Below, piece by piece: positions 12,431 through 26,430 of a stretch of DNA of 64,000 nt (positions are counted from its first letter, which is position 1; each line of letters begins with the position of its first letter). Made by a program: the position numbers and the translations under genes. The notes beneath the pieces are model-generated. The model ran no database searches. It saw nothing but the letters and a program-made list of their open reading frames with translations, and had not been told where the DNA came from. The stretch is from Lycorma delicatula (Eukaryota; Arthropoda; Insecta; Hemiptera; Fulgoridae): contig NC_134460.1 in assembly GCF_047948215.1 (NCBI RefSeq), positions 150,034,049 to 150,098,048 of the forward strand, written 5' to 3'.

Positions 12431-12760
12431 TGAAGACGGTTATCCTTCTTTCTTTTTCCTGTTTAGCCTCCGGTAACTACCGTTTAGATAATTCTTCAGA
12501 GGATGAATGAGGATGATATGTATGAGTGTAAATGAAGTGTAGTCTTGTACATTCTCAGTTGGAACCATTCCTGAGATGTGTGGTTAATTGAAACCCAACC
12601 ACCAAAGAAGACCGGTATCCACGATCTAGTATTCAAATCCGTGTAAAAATAACTGGCTTTACTAGGACTTGAACGCTGGAACTCTCGACTTCCAAATCAG
12701 CTGTTTTGGGAACACGCGTTAACCACTAGACCAACCCGGTGGGTTGAAGGCGGTTATCCT
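12431..12760 (-). mobile_element. tRNA-derived SINE, full length, with 16-bp TSD
   Basis: Minus-strand copy, body 12447-12744, flanked by TGAAGACGGTTATCCT (12431-12446) and TGAAGGCGGTTATCCT (12745-12760), 15 of 16 identical. It has the complete tRNA-like head (reverse complement of CCAACCCGGTGGGTT at the right edge), the central body block and the A/G-rich tail. The near-perfect TSD marks it as relatively young. Confidence 0.92.
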
Positions 12761-13108
12761 AAGTTAAATTATTTTCTACGTGTGTACTTGTATGCGCGCG
12801 TTTTATCAGAGCTATAACTGCGAGTTTATAGTATTTAATACACGTACACTCACAAATAGTAAAATAATTATAAAATAAACAAAGAATTGTTAAATTGTTA
12901 AATACGAATAACTTAACAGATGAAAGTACAACAATCCACAAAATAAGTGTGGTATTTTTAGATTAACCTCTGGCTGGCCGTTACAAACAAACCGATTTTC
13001 TTAGCAATTTAGCGCATGCGCAGTAGATATCAGAAGCTTAAATAACGTCACATATACCATCACTCCCTAGTTTGTTCAGCACCGGTCGAGTAGTTTTGTA
13101 GTGAAATA

Positions 13109-14160
13109 TGGAGGCGATATTATGGATTCCACTTTCCGCCAGTTGCGTGATACGAAGAAGAGTCATTCATTTTCGCAAGCTGAATGAACATCTGCAGTCG
13201 ATATCCTCCGTCTGTTGTGCCTGATTTACGGTAATAATGTATTAGGTTATAAATCTGTGAGAAATTAGTATACAGGAAATTCAGGGAAAGGCGAACTAAT
13301 TGTATACGACGAGAAAGGAAGAGGGCGGGCGACATTCCACTGTGAGCGATGAACTCGTTGAAAATATTGAACCTACCGTTTTTGATAAAAGCCGAAGCTT
13401 TTATCAAAAAAATTAGTAAAAAACATTTTCTTAAATCTCTAGGCATAGTCTTTACGAAACGCTACAGACAGATTGGATTTTCTTAAATACGTTACCGAAA
13501 CAAGTTACAGCTACCTATAAAAACGAAAAAAAAAAATGGGAATGACATTGACTTTTCTTCAGCGATACCAAAGTAAAGGAAGTAGATTACTTGAGAGTAC
13601 TGTAACTAGGAAAGACACGTGGATACGGTTCAATAATATTGAGACGATAGAACAATCCAAATAGTGGGTGCCGAACAAGCCCCAAAAAATTATGGCTATC
13701 GTCTTTTGAAACCGTAAAGGAATTTGTTAGCAGATTTTGTGTAGCCAACGGGTACGAAAATAATCGCATACGTATATTTTGAACTGTTGACAATGCTTAG
13801 AAAGCGATAAAAAATAAACGGCGGGGGTTGCTGACAAAAACGATCGTATTGTTGCACGACCTCTTACTGCTGCTAGCTGTAAAGGTGTACTAAACAAGTC
13901 GAAGTGGCAACTTTTTTACCATCGTCCTCGCACTCCTGATTCGGGACCGTCTGATTTTCATTTACTGTATTTACAAAAAGGGAGAATAGTTGGCTACTCT
14001 ATACTTCCAGAAGTATTGATGAACTCACAGGTTGAGTCGACAAAACGACGGGTGCTTTGGCGGCGCCGTTCTTTGAAAAAGGGATAGAGAAGCTGGTGGA
14101 CGTGACACGACTAGAACTTCAATTTGAGCGGACACTATGTCTAGAAGTTAAGTATGTATG
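13109..14160 (+). pseudogene. mariner transposase pseudogene
   Basis: Motif order fits DD34D mariners. GRHSTVSDELVENIE (about 13340) matches the conserved N-terminal linker and ISRHSLYETL (about 13435) the second helix-turn-helix. LLESTVTRKDTWIRF (about 13590) is the first catalytic block with the GD of TGDETW changed to RK-D. A block ending TAASCKGVL (about 13860) marks the second, whose aspartate is not recognisable. GPSDFHLL (about 13950) holds the third aspartate. The C-terminus FEKGIEKLVD at about 14070 is mariner-like. Many stops and frameshifts are present, and a 32-bp perfect inverted repeat at 13379-13410 sits inside the coding part. Confidence 0.75.
13379..13410. repeat. perfect 14-bp inverted repeat, 4-nt loop
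   Basis: TTTTTGATAAAAGC, loop CGAA, then the exact reverse complement. It lies inside the mariner pseudogene where the family has no palindrome, so it probably arose secondarily. Confidence 0.85.
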
Positions 14161-14294
14161 TAACGTTTGCATATAGCAAATTTGTTGCTATTTATTTTTG
14201 TTAATTTTTTTCTCGACCAGAGGTTAATTTGTAAATTATATATATTCGTTGCAATCTGTTCAACTAGTAAACAATAAGCAACTTTGGCCCAACG

Positions 14295-14535
14295 AGATGA
14301 GTATGAAATGTAATTAAGGTGTAGTCTTGTATAAACTCAGGTTGACCTTTCCTGAGATGTGTGGTTAATTGAACCCCAACCACCAACGTACACCGGCATC
14401 CACTGTCTAGTATTCCAATCCCTATAAAAGAAACTAGATTCTACTAGGATTCAAATTTCAGAACCCTCAACTTCCAAAATCAGCTGTTAAACAACTGATT
14501 TCTGACGACGAGTTAACTACTTGACCGTTTGAATT
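14295..14535 (-). mobile_element. divergent tRNA-derived SINE copy
   Basis: Old minus-strand copy of the same SINE. Recognisable blocks are GTAGTCTTGTA, CCTGAGATGTGTGGTTAATTG, CCAACCACCAA, CTAGTATTCCAATCC and CAACTTCCAAAATCAGCTG. The head region has an extra segment near 14490 and many substitutions, and no TSD can be made out. It is clearly older than the copies at 1.6, 12.4 and 38.5 kb. Confidence 0.8.
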
Positions 14536-14762
14536 GTCGAGCTAACTTTTAAATAACCCTCGTATTTCTAAATATATTTCAGATTATTGGTTTTATTGAT
14601 TTGTGCAAAATATAAATGTTTACAATCAGTAGTATTACGTTAAAAGCTAATTTACGAAGCACAAAAATAGTCATTTTTATGTATTAAAATAATAATAATA
14701 CTAACAATAATTTTTACATAACCATATAATTGCAACGTTACATCTGTACTTTATATGCTGTA

Positions 14763-16190
<1,428 letters not shown>

Positions 16191-16592
16191 TTAAAAGAAA
16201 AAAAAATAGTTAAACAACTGAAATTGCGTTGCGAATAATTTTTACTGATGAAGAAAATTCAGTTGTGAATGTAATCGGTTAACGATACCAATCGAAGTTC
16301 GTAAACCGAATTAATGAAGAAATAAATGAAGGATAGTAACTGTAGTATATAACGAAAGTGGAATTACGAGAAAAAAAGAAGATACGAAAGAAAATAAGTG
16401 AAATAATGTTGAAGAAAATGTACCGCTAAGATTCGATGTGACCAGAAAAGCATCTGCGATTTAATCGTTGTATAAAAAAACCCATGATAATAATGTGACG
16501 TACAAAAACATTGACTTAAGTTTACAAAAATTTTAAAGCAAAATATTTTTATGTATAGTACTAATAATTTTTTTTTGTTTTTCCTTTTTCAG
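16191..16592. other. AT-rich stretch upstream of candidate exon
   Basis: No gene seen. It ends in a polypyrimidine tract with an upstream TACTAAT, which resembles a splice branch point. Confidence 0.4.
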
Positions 16593-16649
16593 GTAATTAC
16601 TGTCGATTTTATTTTATTGCTTATAATTCGATATAAAACAAGAAAGAAG
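16593..16649 (+). other. candidate 57-nt coding mini-exon (hydrophobic segment plus basic residues)
   Basis: Preceded by TACTAAT (branch-point-like, 16559) and TTGTTTTTCCTTTTTCAG (to 16592), and followed by the strong donor GTAAGT after AAG. Length 57 nt is a multiple of three. Only one frame is open and it reads VITVDFILLLIIRYKTRKK, a short hydrophobic stretch followed by arginines and lysines, as at the cytoplasmic edge of a membrane helix; the other two frames contain stops. If real it belongs to an unidentified host gene with long introns. Without neighbouring exons or transcripts this remains a hypothesis. Confidence 0.35.
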
Positions 16650-19600
16650 GTAAGTATTATTTTATTTTTATACTAGTAGAATATTACAATATCATTACGG
16701 GTTTTTTAAAATTAACTTTTTACTCTCATTAATTACTTGTTATTTCAAACTCTTATTAAAACAAATAATTACACCTACGTTCTTAGTTAAAACGTTAATG
16801 ATACATTGAATTAAATATTTCACTTTTACTAATTATTCTTTTTCTTTCTTTCTTTCTTTTTTTTAATACCTCATTCTATATTCGGTACACTGAGGCTTGA
16901 AAACGTGTAATTAGAGATTAAAAATAATACCGTTGTAAATATTCATTTAGCTCCTCTTCATATAAGAAATTGGTCTGTGGGTGCATAACACCAAAACTAA
17001 AAACAACTTCATGCGTCTTCCTATACGAAGAAAAGACAATGCCTATATAATTACGTAGCATTAGATTAATTATTAATAACTTTTAACCACGCCTTATATA
17101 CTAAATTACAATTCCAGTAATAACCTTAAGCTAAAAAATAAAATAAAAATCGTAATATAATTTCAGCGAATATTTCATTTAAATTGATACAAAAAAAATT
17201 GTTGTAATTTTCATTCATATTCTAGAGCGATTATTTTTTGTGTGTATTCTTTTATTCATCGATTTACAATTCTTCCGTATTCATCGGTGAAAGTTTGAAC
17301 GAATCTGTGAAACAGTCATATATAATATTTTAGAGAATGCTGATTTAATTATCGAATCGAAATAAAATTCTATGAATAATTTATAAATAGAAAATTTGAA
17401 ATTAAGACAATTTTAAGTGCAAAATCGTGATAAAATGCTATTTTACTGTTGTTAAAATGTTGCGCAACGAAAGTTATTCGTTCTCTTCAAATAAAACATT
17501 CATTTCAACGTTTCAAAACATGATGATTAATTCGTCATTTAAATTCATATGTATCTTATTTACATGAAATAAAACATTTTTGAAAAAATTAAATGGCTCC
17601 ATAACGAAAAAAAATCCTTTTTGAAGTCGCCGCCAAATTTTAAAGGAATTAAAAAAAAAATACGTTTTCTCGATTGCTTCTTAGTCGATTTCTTTTACTG
17701 AATAAAATTATATATCGTAATATCTTCCGTGATTATTATTCAATAATCAATGTAAGGTAACATAAATTTCGTAAACCGTATCTTGTGCGTTCATTCGTTA
17801 AAAATTTGGCGCCGATTTCAAAAAGTAAGTTTCAAAGATTGTTTTGTGGAAATTTTTTTTCTTCTTAGTGCAGTATTTAGTTTGTTTTTTTATATTTAAA
17901 AATTATTTTTGGAGTCGGTTCAATTTTTTCAAAAATGTTTTATATTTGTTACATCATCGAAGCGGAAATACAGGCAGAGATTGCTCGTAACAGAAAATAA
18001 CGTTCTCTTGAAACCGACAGGCCCGTACACACACACATGCGCACGCGCGCGTGTGTGTCCTACTTTCTATACATAATAGTGTATCAAATTATCAATTGCT
18101 CCATAATTTGTTTCCGAAGATTACAGTTCATTCTCACTTATCATCGGGGCAGAAATGAGGATAAAATTTTTCGCAATAGTAAATTGGAAATAAAGCTTTC
18201 CTGGAACTTATTTTTACACGAACAAAGTAATACGCGCCTATAAAGTGTGGAACATACTTTATACAGAGCAAATAACTTATATACAATTTAAAAACTAATT
18301 TCTGTTTAATGCATTTAATATTTAATAGCCTTTATTGAAAGGTTAACATTAACCGCTTCAACTGCGTCGGTACTCATAAAATTACGTAATAAGAATGTTT
18401 CTTCATGAAAATGATAGTATTTCAATAATTAATTATTTTATTTTGTAAAATTTATGAAATTATGATAATCGTAACATAATTTCTCATTAATATTCAATAC
18501 AATTAATATTAATGAATACTAATGAGAATCTATTACAATATTATTAGTTACAATTAGCTTGTGGTAGGTAAAAGATTAACATGAGTACTCTTATTGAAAT
18601 TAACATTACCATTTTGTTTAATTTTGGGTTGGTTTATACCGATTTGATGCTTTATGCTACCTATCCAGTTCTTTCTTATATCTGTATCGTATATATATAT
18701 ATAGCATCTGAGGTTGAGAGATACAAAATAGCGTTGCCTTCTCTGAGAGTAATGATGCCTACTATTAACGCTAAATTTCGCTGCGTGAGAAAGGTAACGG
18801 AAAACAGCTTAACGCCTTACTTTCTGTAGTAATCTTGGGATGAGTTGCTTAATATTTTTGAGAATGGCTGTGTAAACTTTGCGAACGAGGTGTTACTCGA
18901 GTCAGGTTGCTTATAAACATTGTGGTTATGGTTGTTATCTTTGATGAATTTATGTCGACTAAAGAAAACTAAGTATTCATTAACCGGTCATAAAAACCGT
19001 CAGTTTTTTGTTTCTTTGTTTAAACTCACGTCAATTTGTATATCTGAATTAGAATTAGTTGTATAATGAAGTTTCTTTAATCCGATATCTATGTACGGCA
19101 GAAATTCAATATATAGATAATTAACATAAAACTGCGTATTAGTGAATTAAGTAAAGGCAGATAAATCCCAAGCGTATTTTGACGCTCACTGTGGAGCAAG
19201 CTAACGAATCAATACGTTACGTTACGGGTGATGTCAACCGTCGAAGTTCATTTGCGTCGTAACATATTTCTTTATTCCTCAGTTCGGGTGAATGTCATCT
19301 AAAAGAAATTTTACATATTCATTTACGACTAGAAAAGTTTATAATTTATGACGTTCGTATTTGAATACTATTACACGCGTGATACAATGAACGTTGGGGT
19401 TATGTCTGTTAACAGGGTGTGGTTATTTTTTAGGGACGGGGACGTCCAATGCTCGCTTATTAGTTACATATTTAATTAGGTTACAGACCGCATGGAAATA
19501 ATTTGTGTGTAATACTTAGATTTTGTTTCACGAAAAACAATATGATGATTCTAATTTAGTTTAATTTACGGCAGTATATCCGAGAAAAAACACTTCTCCT

Positions 19601-20859
19601 TACTTAATCGTAAAAATGAAATAAAAATAACTTGTAATTAAAAAATTAGAAATTTGTGATAAAATTATGTATTTATCTTCAAAATATTAACTTTATCGTT
19701 ATATTAAAATTTCATCAAGTAAAACAGCAAAAGATATTTGTTACCTCAATGCATCTCTTCAATACCCAACAAGCTGCTGTTTGTTGAACTATTGGCATAG
19801 TTTCCTAAATTTATGACAATATTGTCGCATTTTCGCGGCTCGATCAGGATATTCAGATTGACAGTTGGAAACGTTTTTATAATTACAACGTATTAGTTAA
19901 AGAACATAAGTAAAACAAGACAAATCAATAATAATGACAATAATAATCAAAATAACTCACAATAATAATTAGAATAATGACAATAATAAATAAAGAAATA
20001 ACGATTGTAGTAATCATAACCACAATAATAATGTCAATAATAATAATAAATAGTGATTACATACTAAACAGAATTTAAAGTAATCCTCAGGATTTATTCA
20101 TAGGTAGGTAAATAATGAAAACCAGAATTCAGTTCCGTTGACAAAAGACATTAGCATGACCGCTAGTCTTATCAGTTTTAACCACTAATCTTGTATTAAC
20201 AACAATAGTAAAATGGATAAGACAAGTATAAAGTTCTTTCACTGCAAATACCTTTGCTGTTCACGAGTAAAAATTACACTAACAATTTATGAGTGAAATT
20301 TAGTACATTATCTCTTTCACTTATAGTCTTACAGTAATTCACCGAACCATTTCTTGTTTTCGTGTACTGGAATATTATTTGTGAGGTCACCTTAATTGCG
20401 TCGAATTCGCATAACTCCTTTACCGTAGCACTCTCATACTCTTCTCGAAGACTGACATCATAACGTCTCGCTTGGACTGTTTCGTAGAACTCATTTCAAC
20501 TGGTCTTCCCCGGAGTATTTATACTATCTTCTACCGTGAGAAAGATCGACCGAGTCCTTTCGTTTCCATGCATTCCTAATCTGAGTCCAGTAACTCTTCT
20601 CACGGAAGAACATCTGTTTAATGCGTGTCAGCGGGCAGTATTAGAAAAGACGATTGTTGAACGGACCTGTTACCTTTGCTAAAAAGGTTCCTTTTATCCC
20701 CTTTCTGGATTACTCCCAGTATTAAATTTTCTACCGCTTTTTTCTTAACTGGTAGGAATCCGTTACTCAGGTCCGTTATATCGGTCTTGTTACAATATCT
20801 TCAGTAATATTTTCCTTCAAACTGTCCGCTTCCTGTGTTTTTTCTTTAATTACATGTTG
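16650..20859. other. AT-rich stretch, low-complexity segments, no gene recognised
   Basis: Contains a CA/GC/GT alternating purine-pyrimidine hairpin at 18029-18058 (CACACACATGCGCACGCG...), and an AAT/CAAT-rich low-complexity tract at 19917-20053. Open frames at 18037-18243 and 18581-18829 show no family motif. I see nothing else to name. Confidence 0.45.
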
Positions 20860-21862
20860 TTCCCTTATCTTTAATTACATGTTGAGCACAATTTTTCCAA
20901 GCATTTGAAACTACTCTATTAAACCTATCAATATTTTTTTTACATCATTTAACTTAAATGTTGTGTTATTACTCCCAATCTAGCCTTTGACTTGCGCCCA
21001 TGTCAATTCTGTGTGATTAAAATTGCAGTGGTTTGGAGGAAGAAGCAACAAGACAATTTTTTAATTTTGCTATTTCATCTATCTTATAACGAATATATTT
21101 TTGTTTAACTAATTTTACTTATCTTATAAGTTCTACATACAACATGTATTTTGTGTACGTGATTTTCTTCGATTTTAACAGTTCGGAAATTTCCATTTTC
21201 GGATCGAAGCGTTTGCAATTTTTTCAATTTTCAGGCAATGGTTTACGGCGCATTATCCATTACTATGACGGATCCTTCAACAATAAACCGTTGCGTAAAA
21301 TTGTCACTATTCATTCATTTCATCGTGATACTTTTGGGAAGATCTGGATTCAAATACCCGTAAACCACCGTTCCCTTTCTACGAGCGTTAGTATTAATCG
21401 TTTACATTTTCCAGCAGAGTTTTCAAACCGGTCGACAAACATTTTATAAAAGCGTCTTTTGCGCTCTTTATTTGTTTATCCAGTCATGCCTTTTCCCGTA
21501 TATTTCCCGCATTAACCCAAGTTTCAGCTAGATAATAAACTATCTTATCCTCTTCACGAAATAGTTTAATTTCTGTTAAATATTCCCTAGCCGTGAAATT
21601 ATCTTCGCGTTCAGTCGATAAAGAAATTTTTTCTGGACATGAAACGAAAATTCATCGATTTCACAACACGATATAATGTACTGTTAGATAAATACGGTAG
21701 TTCACAATCTGTATTCGCGGCATTTAATATTTTATTCAAATTAGGAAGCTCGTTATTGAAATAAAACGAATGAACTGTTTTTCTGGTAACGGTTCTAGTA
21801 AAATCGTCAAATTTTTCAATCGTCAAATGCTTTGGAGTCTTTTTAGAGTTACCATGTTTGCG
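20860..21862 (-). pseudogene. DDE-superfamily (IS630/Tc1-related) transposase fossil
   Basis: Reads on the minus strand with several stops and frame changes. From the N-terminus: KKTPKHLTIEKFDDF then TLYRVVKSMNFRF, a helix-turn-helix-like start (21860-21620). The first catalytic block reads LAETWVNAGNI (about 21520) where relatives have LDETWVN. Then comes KSAKDAFIKCLSTGLK (about 21450). VIVMDNAP (about 21275) holds the second aspartate. LPPNHCNFNHTELTWAQVKG (about 21000) holds the final glutamate. The motif series matches a DDE endonuclease family common in insect genomes. The first catalytic aspartate is replaced by alanine. No terminal repeats were found. Confidence 0.7.
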
Positions 21863-22695
21863 ATAAGTTTTATGTTTATTTTTTTTCTTTTCGAATAGCC
21901 CATTTAGAGGGCACGCTTATTCAACTTTTTAGCCCATGCTTCTTTCATTTTTCTAGAGTGGTGTTCTTTGTCTTCTTGAGTTCATTTTCTCTCTCTTCTA
22001 CAAGTGAATTTTTCCTCTCCTGAAACTCTTAATTTCTGTATTCTTTTTCTGAATGTTGCTCTGTCTTTTAAAATGTCTGAGTCTATTGAATCGTTTACCA
22101 GGTCATCGTCTATTTCTTTAAGCCAGGTTATCTTGTTCTTGTGAGTGTTTAGTAGGTAAAGATGTATTTTGTTAGTTTGGTGTTCTCCATTCTGTATATG
22201 TGTCCATAGAGTTGCAGTCTTCTTTTCCTGATCACATCCGTTATTTTTTCTATTTTGGAATATAGCTCTTGGTTTGATCTTTGTTTATAATCTAGTCCTG
22301 TGTTGTTTTTCGGGCCTAATATTTTCCGTAAGATTCTTCTCTCTATTTGCTCTATTCTCTTTACGTCCTGTACTTTATGTAGTTTCAGCGTTTCTGCCGC
22401 ATGTAGTACTTCTGGTCTAACTACCATTTGGTAGCGTCTTAGTTTGGTGTTCCAGGAAAGGGATTTCTTGTTGTAGCTATTCTTCGTGATATTGTATGCT
22501 TTTTCTGTTTTCTAGAGCTATTTTTTCACTATTGTTTTGCGTTATCCATTCTCCTAGGTATTTAAACCTGTCAATTCTGGCTATTTTATTTCTGTTTATT
22601 TTAAGATGTTGTGGCGCGTTCTTGATGTTTATATTATTTATGTTTATTTATTATATTGCAAATCGGTCTTTCGCTAACGCCAGTCGCACTACCTG
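21863..22695 (-). pseudogene. LINE-B reverse transcriptase C-terminal fragment, copy 1
   Basis: Minus-strand 3' part of a non-LTR retrotransposon. Recognisable are KYLGEWITQNNSEK (about 22560), the segment RIEQIERRILRKILGP (22350), RKRRLQLYGHIYRM (22220), a lysine/arginine-rich tail, and a T8 tract on the + strand near 21877 as a poly(A) remnant. The same protein region occurs at 28.3-29.4 kb and 35.5-35.8 kb. Fragmented by stops. It abuts the start of the DDE transposase fossil, so it may have inserted next to or into that gene. Confidence 0.7.
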
Positions 22696-23246
22696 CTTTC
22701 CGAATCATGTCTTATCTAGTTTTAAATTTATATATACGTTATTGGGTTTTTTCCCGAATATACTTACGGATTTTCCCGGTTTTTGTTTCTCGACTGAATC
22801 CTTAATTTTTAAAATCCGATTGGCCCCACAGCTGAATAAATTAAAATTAATGGAAATAACAGGAAATAAACTGTTTTAACTGGAAAACTGTATCATACCG
22901 TTTGGAGTAACGCGATAACACGGACTGAAATACTTTTGTTTTGCTCATCTGAATAACGATGTGAAGCATTACAAACGCGCTAATGGTATCGTTATTTTAC
23001 ATCAATAACAAAGACTAAACAAAATTTTTTGATCCCTTATCATCGGCATGTCACGGCGCCGTACCATGTTACGGTACCTTATTATGCGCGTAAAACAATA
23101 ATTGTACTTGCACGTGGAAGTGACAGAATGATACAACCTATATCTTTTTCAGTTATCGTGTAGAGTTGAAGTAAATAAACTGCGCGTACGAGTGTTCTGG
23201 CATCTCAAAATTGAGCACGAGAACAAAAAAGTGATCATATGTAAAA
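22696..23246. other. unassigned stretch
   Basis: No motif recognised. Possibly the eroded continuation of LINE-B. Confidence 0.35.
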
Positions 23247-24592
23247 CAGGCTGATTCAAAGAAACGGGAAATTTAAAAAATTAAATAACGTTAATGAAAA
23301 ATTCTTTTAGAAAATGAATTTTATTTCATGTAATTGTACAAATGTTGCCATTTTAGGATACATACATTTTAGTTTATTTTTTAAAGATGACATCTTCCAG
23401 GTGACCTCTTCTTCTACGTAAACACTCACGAAGTCTCTTCGTTAAATTGTTCGTGGTTTGACGTAACATCTTGACTGGAATTTCCGCAATCGCTTCTCGG
23501 ATCTTTGCCTTCAGTTCTTCCGTTGTAGCAGGTCTACTGTGGAACACTTTACTTTTAAGGTGACCCCACAAAAAGTAATCGCAAGGTGAGAGATCAGGCG
23601 ATCTGGGAGGCCATCTAATGTCACCGTTTCGTGAAATGACACGTTGTCCAAACAATCGGCGTACAGCTGCCATCGATATTCGTGAAGTATGTGACGTTGC
23701 TCCGTCTTGTTGAAACCAGGCTGTGTTAAGAATCGGTGGAAATCTGTTTTGTTGTTCCACAACAAAGGTTTCAAGCACGGCTACGTAACGAGCCGACGTC
23801 ACTGTAATCGCAAGACCGTTGTCATCCTCAAAAAAATAGGGCCTATAACACCGTAAGATGACATAGCCCACCACACGGTCACATTCTGACTGTGCAACGG
23901 ACGCTGGTGTAGCTGCGTAGGATTTTCTTGTGCCCGGTATCTGAAATTTTGCTTGTTAACAAATCCACTGAGGCGGAAATGCGCTTCGTCTGACATCCAC
24001 AGTTCGTGAACAAACTCTTCGTTATCAATTATCTTCTGAAGCATTACATTACAGAATTGTGCTCGCACAACTGCATCGTTCGGTTTCAGTTCCTGGGCGA
24101 TCTGCAACTTGTACGGATGGTATTTCAAGTCCTTCTTCACTAACATTCTCTTCAAACGCTTGAACTATGCGACTGTAAAGATGCTGAGAGACGACGGATT
24201 GACCGATGTGGACTTCGTGTGACAGCATCTTGTAAAACTTGAACATTCTGTGGTGTACGGACGGTTTGCTCACGGCCTGGAGGTTTCTTTTTCATTGCCG
24301 AACCGGTTTCCTCAAAATTAGATATCCATGTTTTAATTGCACGTGCTGATGGAACACGGTCGTGCCGTTCCAGATTAAAATGACGGCGAAATTCTCTACG
24401 CGTTCCCTCCACACTGTTATTGTTTTTGTAAAACGCTTTGATAGCAAATGCACGTTGCGCACCGCTCCAAGGATCCATGACAACTAAATAGCAGGTTAGG
24501 TTAGAGAGGCTGGCCCCACTTATCAAGTGGTACCAATCGCCCATGGCTACCAACACAACTTTCAAAATTTCCCGTTTCTTTGAATCAACCTG
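23247..24592 (-). mobile_element. DD41D Tc1/mariner element, nearly complete
   Basis: 1346 bp. The inverted ends read CAGGCTGATTCAAAGAAACG (left) and CAGGTTGATTCAAAGAAACG (right, inward), differing at one base, and the match continues through GGGAAATTT. A TA follows the right end (24593-24594). The left flank reads TAAAA rather than a clean TA. The high identity of the two ends suggests moderate age. The transposase is coded on the minus strand. Confidence 0.85.
23374..24478 (-). pseudogene. DD41D transposase, frame-shifted
   Basis: Starts at the ATG at 24478 (MDPWSGAQRAFAIKAFYKNN). The N-terminal part carries the helix-turn-helix region (RVPSARAIKTWISNFEETG, RTPQNVQVLQDAVTRSPHRS). The first catalytic block is ELWMSDEAHFRLSGF (about 23990), the second TAWFQQDGATSHTS (about 23710) and the third RSPDLSPCDYFLWGHLK (about 23590). 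Exactly 41 residues separate the second and third aspartates, placing it in the DD41D group rather than classic DD34D mariner. About 368 codons would be full length. At least two frameshifts (about 24150-24190 and about 23820) inactivate it, but the last 166 codons are open. Confidence 0.87.
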
Positions 24593-26430
24593 TATAAAGA
24601 TGAGAAGGATTTTAGTAGAATTAAGAAGACGTAATATTATAAATGTATAAACGTTTGGTTACACGAGTACTATATAAGTAATTAATTATACGGCGACTAT
24701 ATAAACAATGATCGCGTTGTATATAGATACGGCCGCGTTGTGAATCGGCACCGATACAAGGGACGTGACTCAGCAGAAACATAATGAAATCACTAACACA
24801 AACGAAACGTTTGTTCTTCACTCTATAAGCTAACTGAATACAGTATAAACTACTGAGATATAACTCGTACATGCTAAATTCATATTTTTATCTATTGCAC
24901 CGTTTCGTGACACAAGGATTAATTTTTACTACGTATTTGATTTGAAAAAAATTTATTTTTGGGTTGAGACGACTTTTTTTGTCAATTTATTTAAAATTCA
25001 GCGTAGCAGTAGGTGTATGAATTCAATAATATGTTAATTAGTTGTTTATATAACATAGCAGATTTTTAAGTAGCTCTGATCGGCATATATGATTTTTATT
25101 TATATCCGTGTGCAAAATTATACATAATTGGTATATGTTTTTTTTTTTTGTTTTTGTGCTGCTTTGAGCAGGAGAAGTTTCAGTAAATATCTCTTTTACG
25201 AATAAGATATTTTTTGTTCGTATCAAAAATATTTTCTAAATATTTGAATAATTATATATATAAAAGAGATGATTGAGTATAAAACTAAATTAATTAATAG
25301 ATAATTAGTCGGTTTTTATTCTTGTTTTATGTACGTTATCTTAAAGTTAAAGATTATTTTAAAATAAAGCTAAAAAAAAAAAAAAAAAATTTATAAAAGG
25401 AGATAAATTTCATTATGTACTAACCCTAAAAGTTGTTCCATTAATTATATCTAACAGTCGACAAGAATTTATTATAAAAGTTGATCGTGTAGTTTTGTAT
25501 GAACGGAAGCCATTAAGATTTTTTTTAATCGAAAGAAAAAGTAAAAAAAGAAAAAAAGATTAGAGAAGATTACCGACAGCGAAGTATCTTGAATAAAATA
25601 CACTAAATTGCAACGCGACATCGCAAAACCCGTGCTTTGAAAAACATTGCATCGGAGTGCAATTATATACTGCACAAGCATCCACCTGCTTTGTACAATC
25701 TCTTTCAAGTTACTATAGACCAAAATTAAACTGGTTATTTTTATTTCGGCTATCAGCGTTTTTCTGGACGATTTATCTCAATTTAATTTTGTTACTGTGA
25801 TCGGTTTGATTTTGGAAAACGGATTATTTCATTATTTACCTGTAATCACAGTGCGTAGTATTAACCTGCAATTAAAACATTTTTATGTTAATTAATAATT
25901 CGTACGCAAAAAAAAAATTTCTTTTCAATAATTTTATATAAAGTAAAATTTACAACCCGATTTATCCTTGTTAGTTGCAACTAAATGAAGTTACAAAGAA
26001 ACCCCATATGTGGTGACACGTAGGGGTTTATTTTAACGTCCACTTCTTTCCGAATGAAAGTGCATCTCATTTAATGTTCGTGTAATTTTCTGTATTGAAA
26101 GAGATAAGGTAGGTTAAAATAAAAGTACGAAATTCCTTTAACTCTTAATAAATTGTAAGAATGTCGGTATCGGTCAATTAAGTGTTTTAGAATAGTCACA
26201 TATCTTACATTAATTATGCGCACTCTCATTTATTCTTTATTATTTTGAGTTTATATAATAGATCGTTTTTCGATGGAAAGGAATACATTAATTTATTGAC
26301 TTATACGATCTGTCTCTCTTTGTAATGACTCATGAGTCTACAAAACCTGTAGTGCAAGAGGTTCTACCTTTTCTCATCCTCTACGTATAGCATGTAAAAT
26401 ATTAGACTTATACGTAAATATAAATTTTAC
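24593..26430. other. AT-rich stretch with one hairpin
   Basis: Contains an imperfect 32-bp hairpin at 26001-26032 (AAACCCC...GGGGTTT arms) and A/T runs. No gene or repeat family recognised. Confidence 0.45.

Larger units (their letters stand above)
12966..14224 (+). mobile_element. degenerate mariner element with ACCTCTGG ends
   Basis: 1259 bp flanked by TA (12964-12965 and 14225-14226). Both ends start ACCTCTGG read inward; beyond that the match becomes patchy (GCTGGCC versus TCGAGAA). The plus strand carries a heavily broken mariner transposase. The end sequence differs from the CGAGG-type ends of the other mariners in the window, so this is a separate subfamily. Confidence 0.75.

Noticed and set aside
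22496..22879. 127-codon open frame on the + strand
   Set aside because: It lies largely opposite the LINE-B coding strand and shows no motif, so it is a shadow frame.
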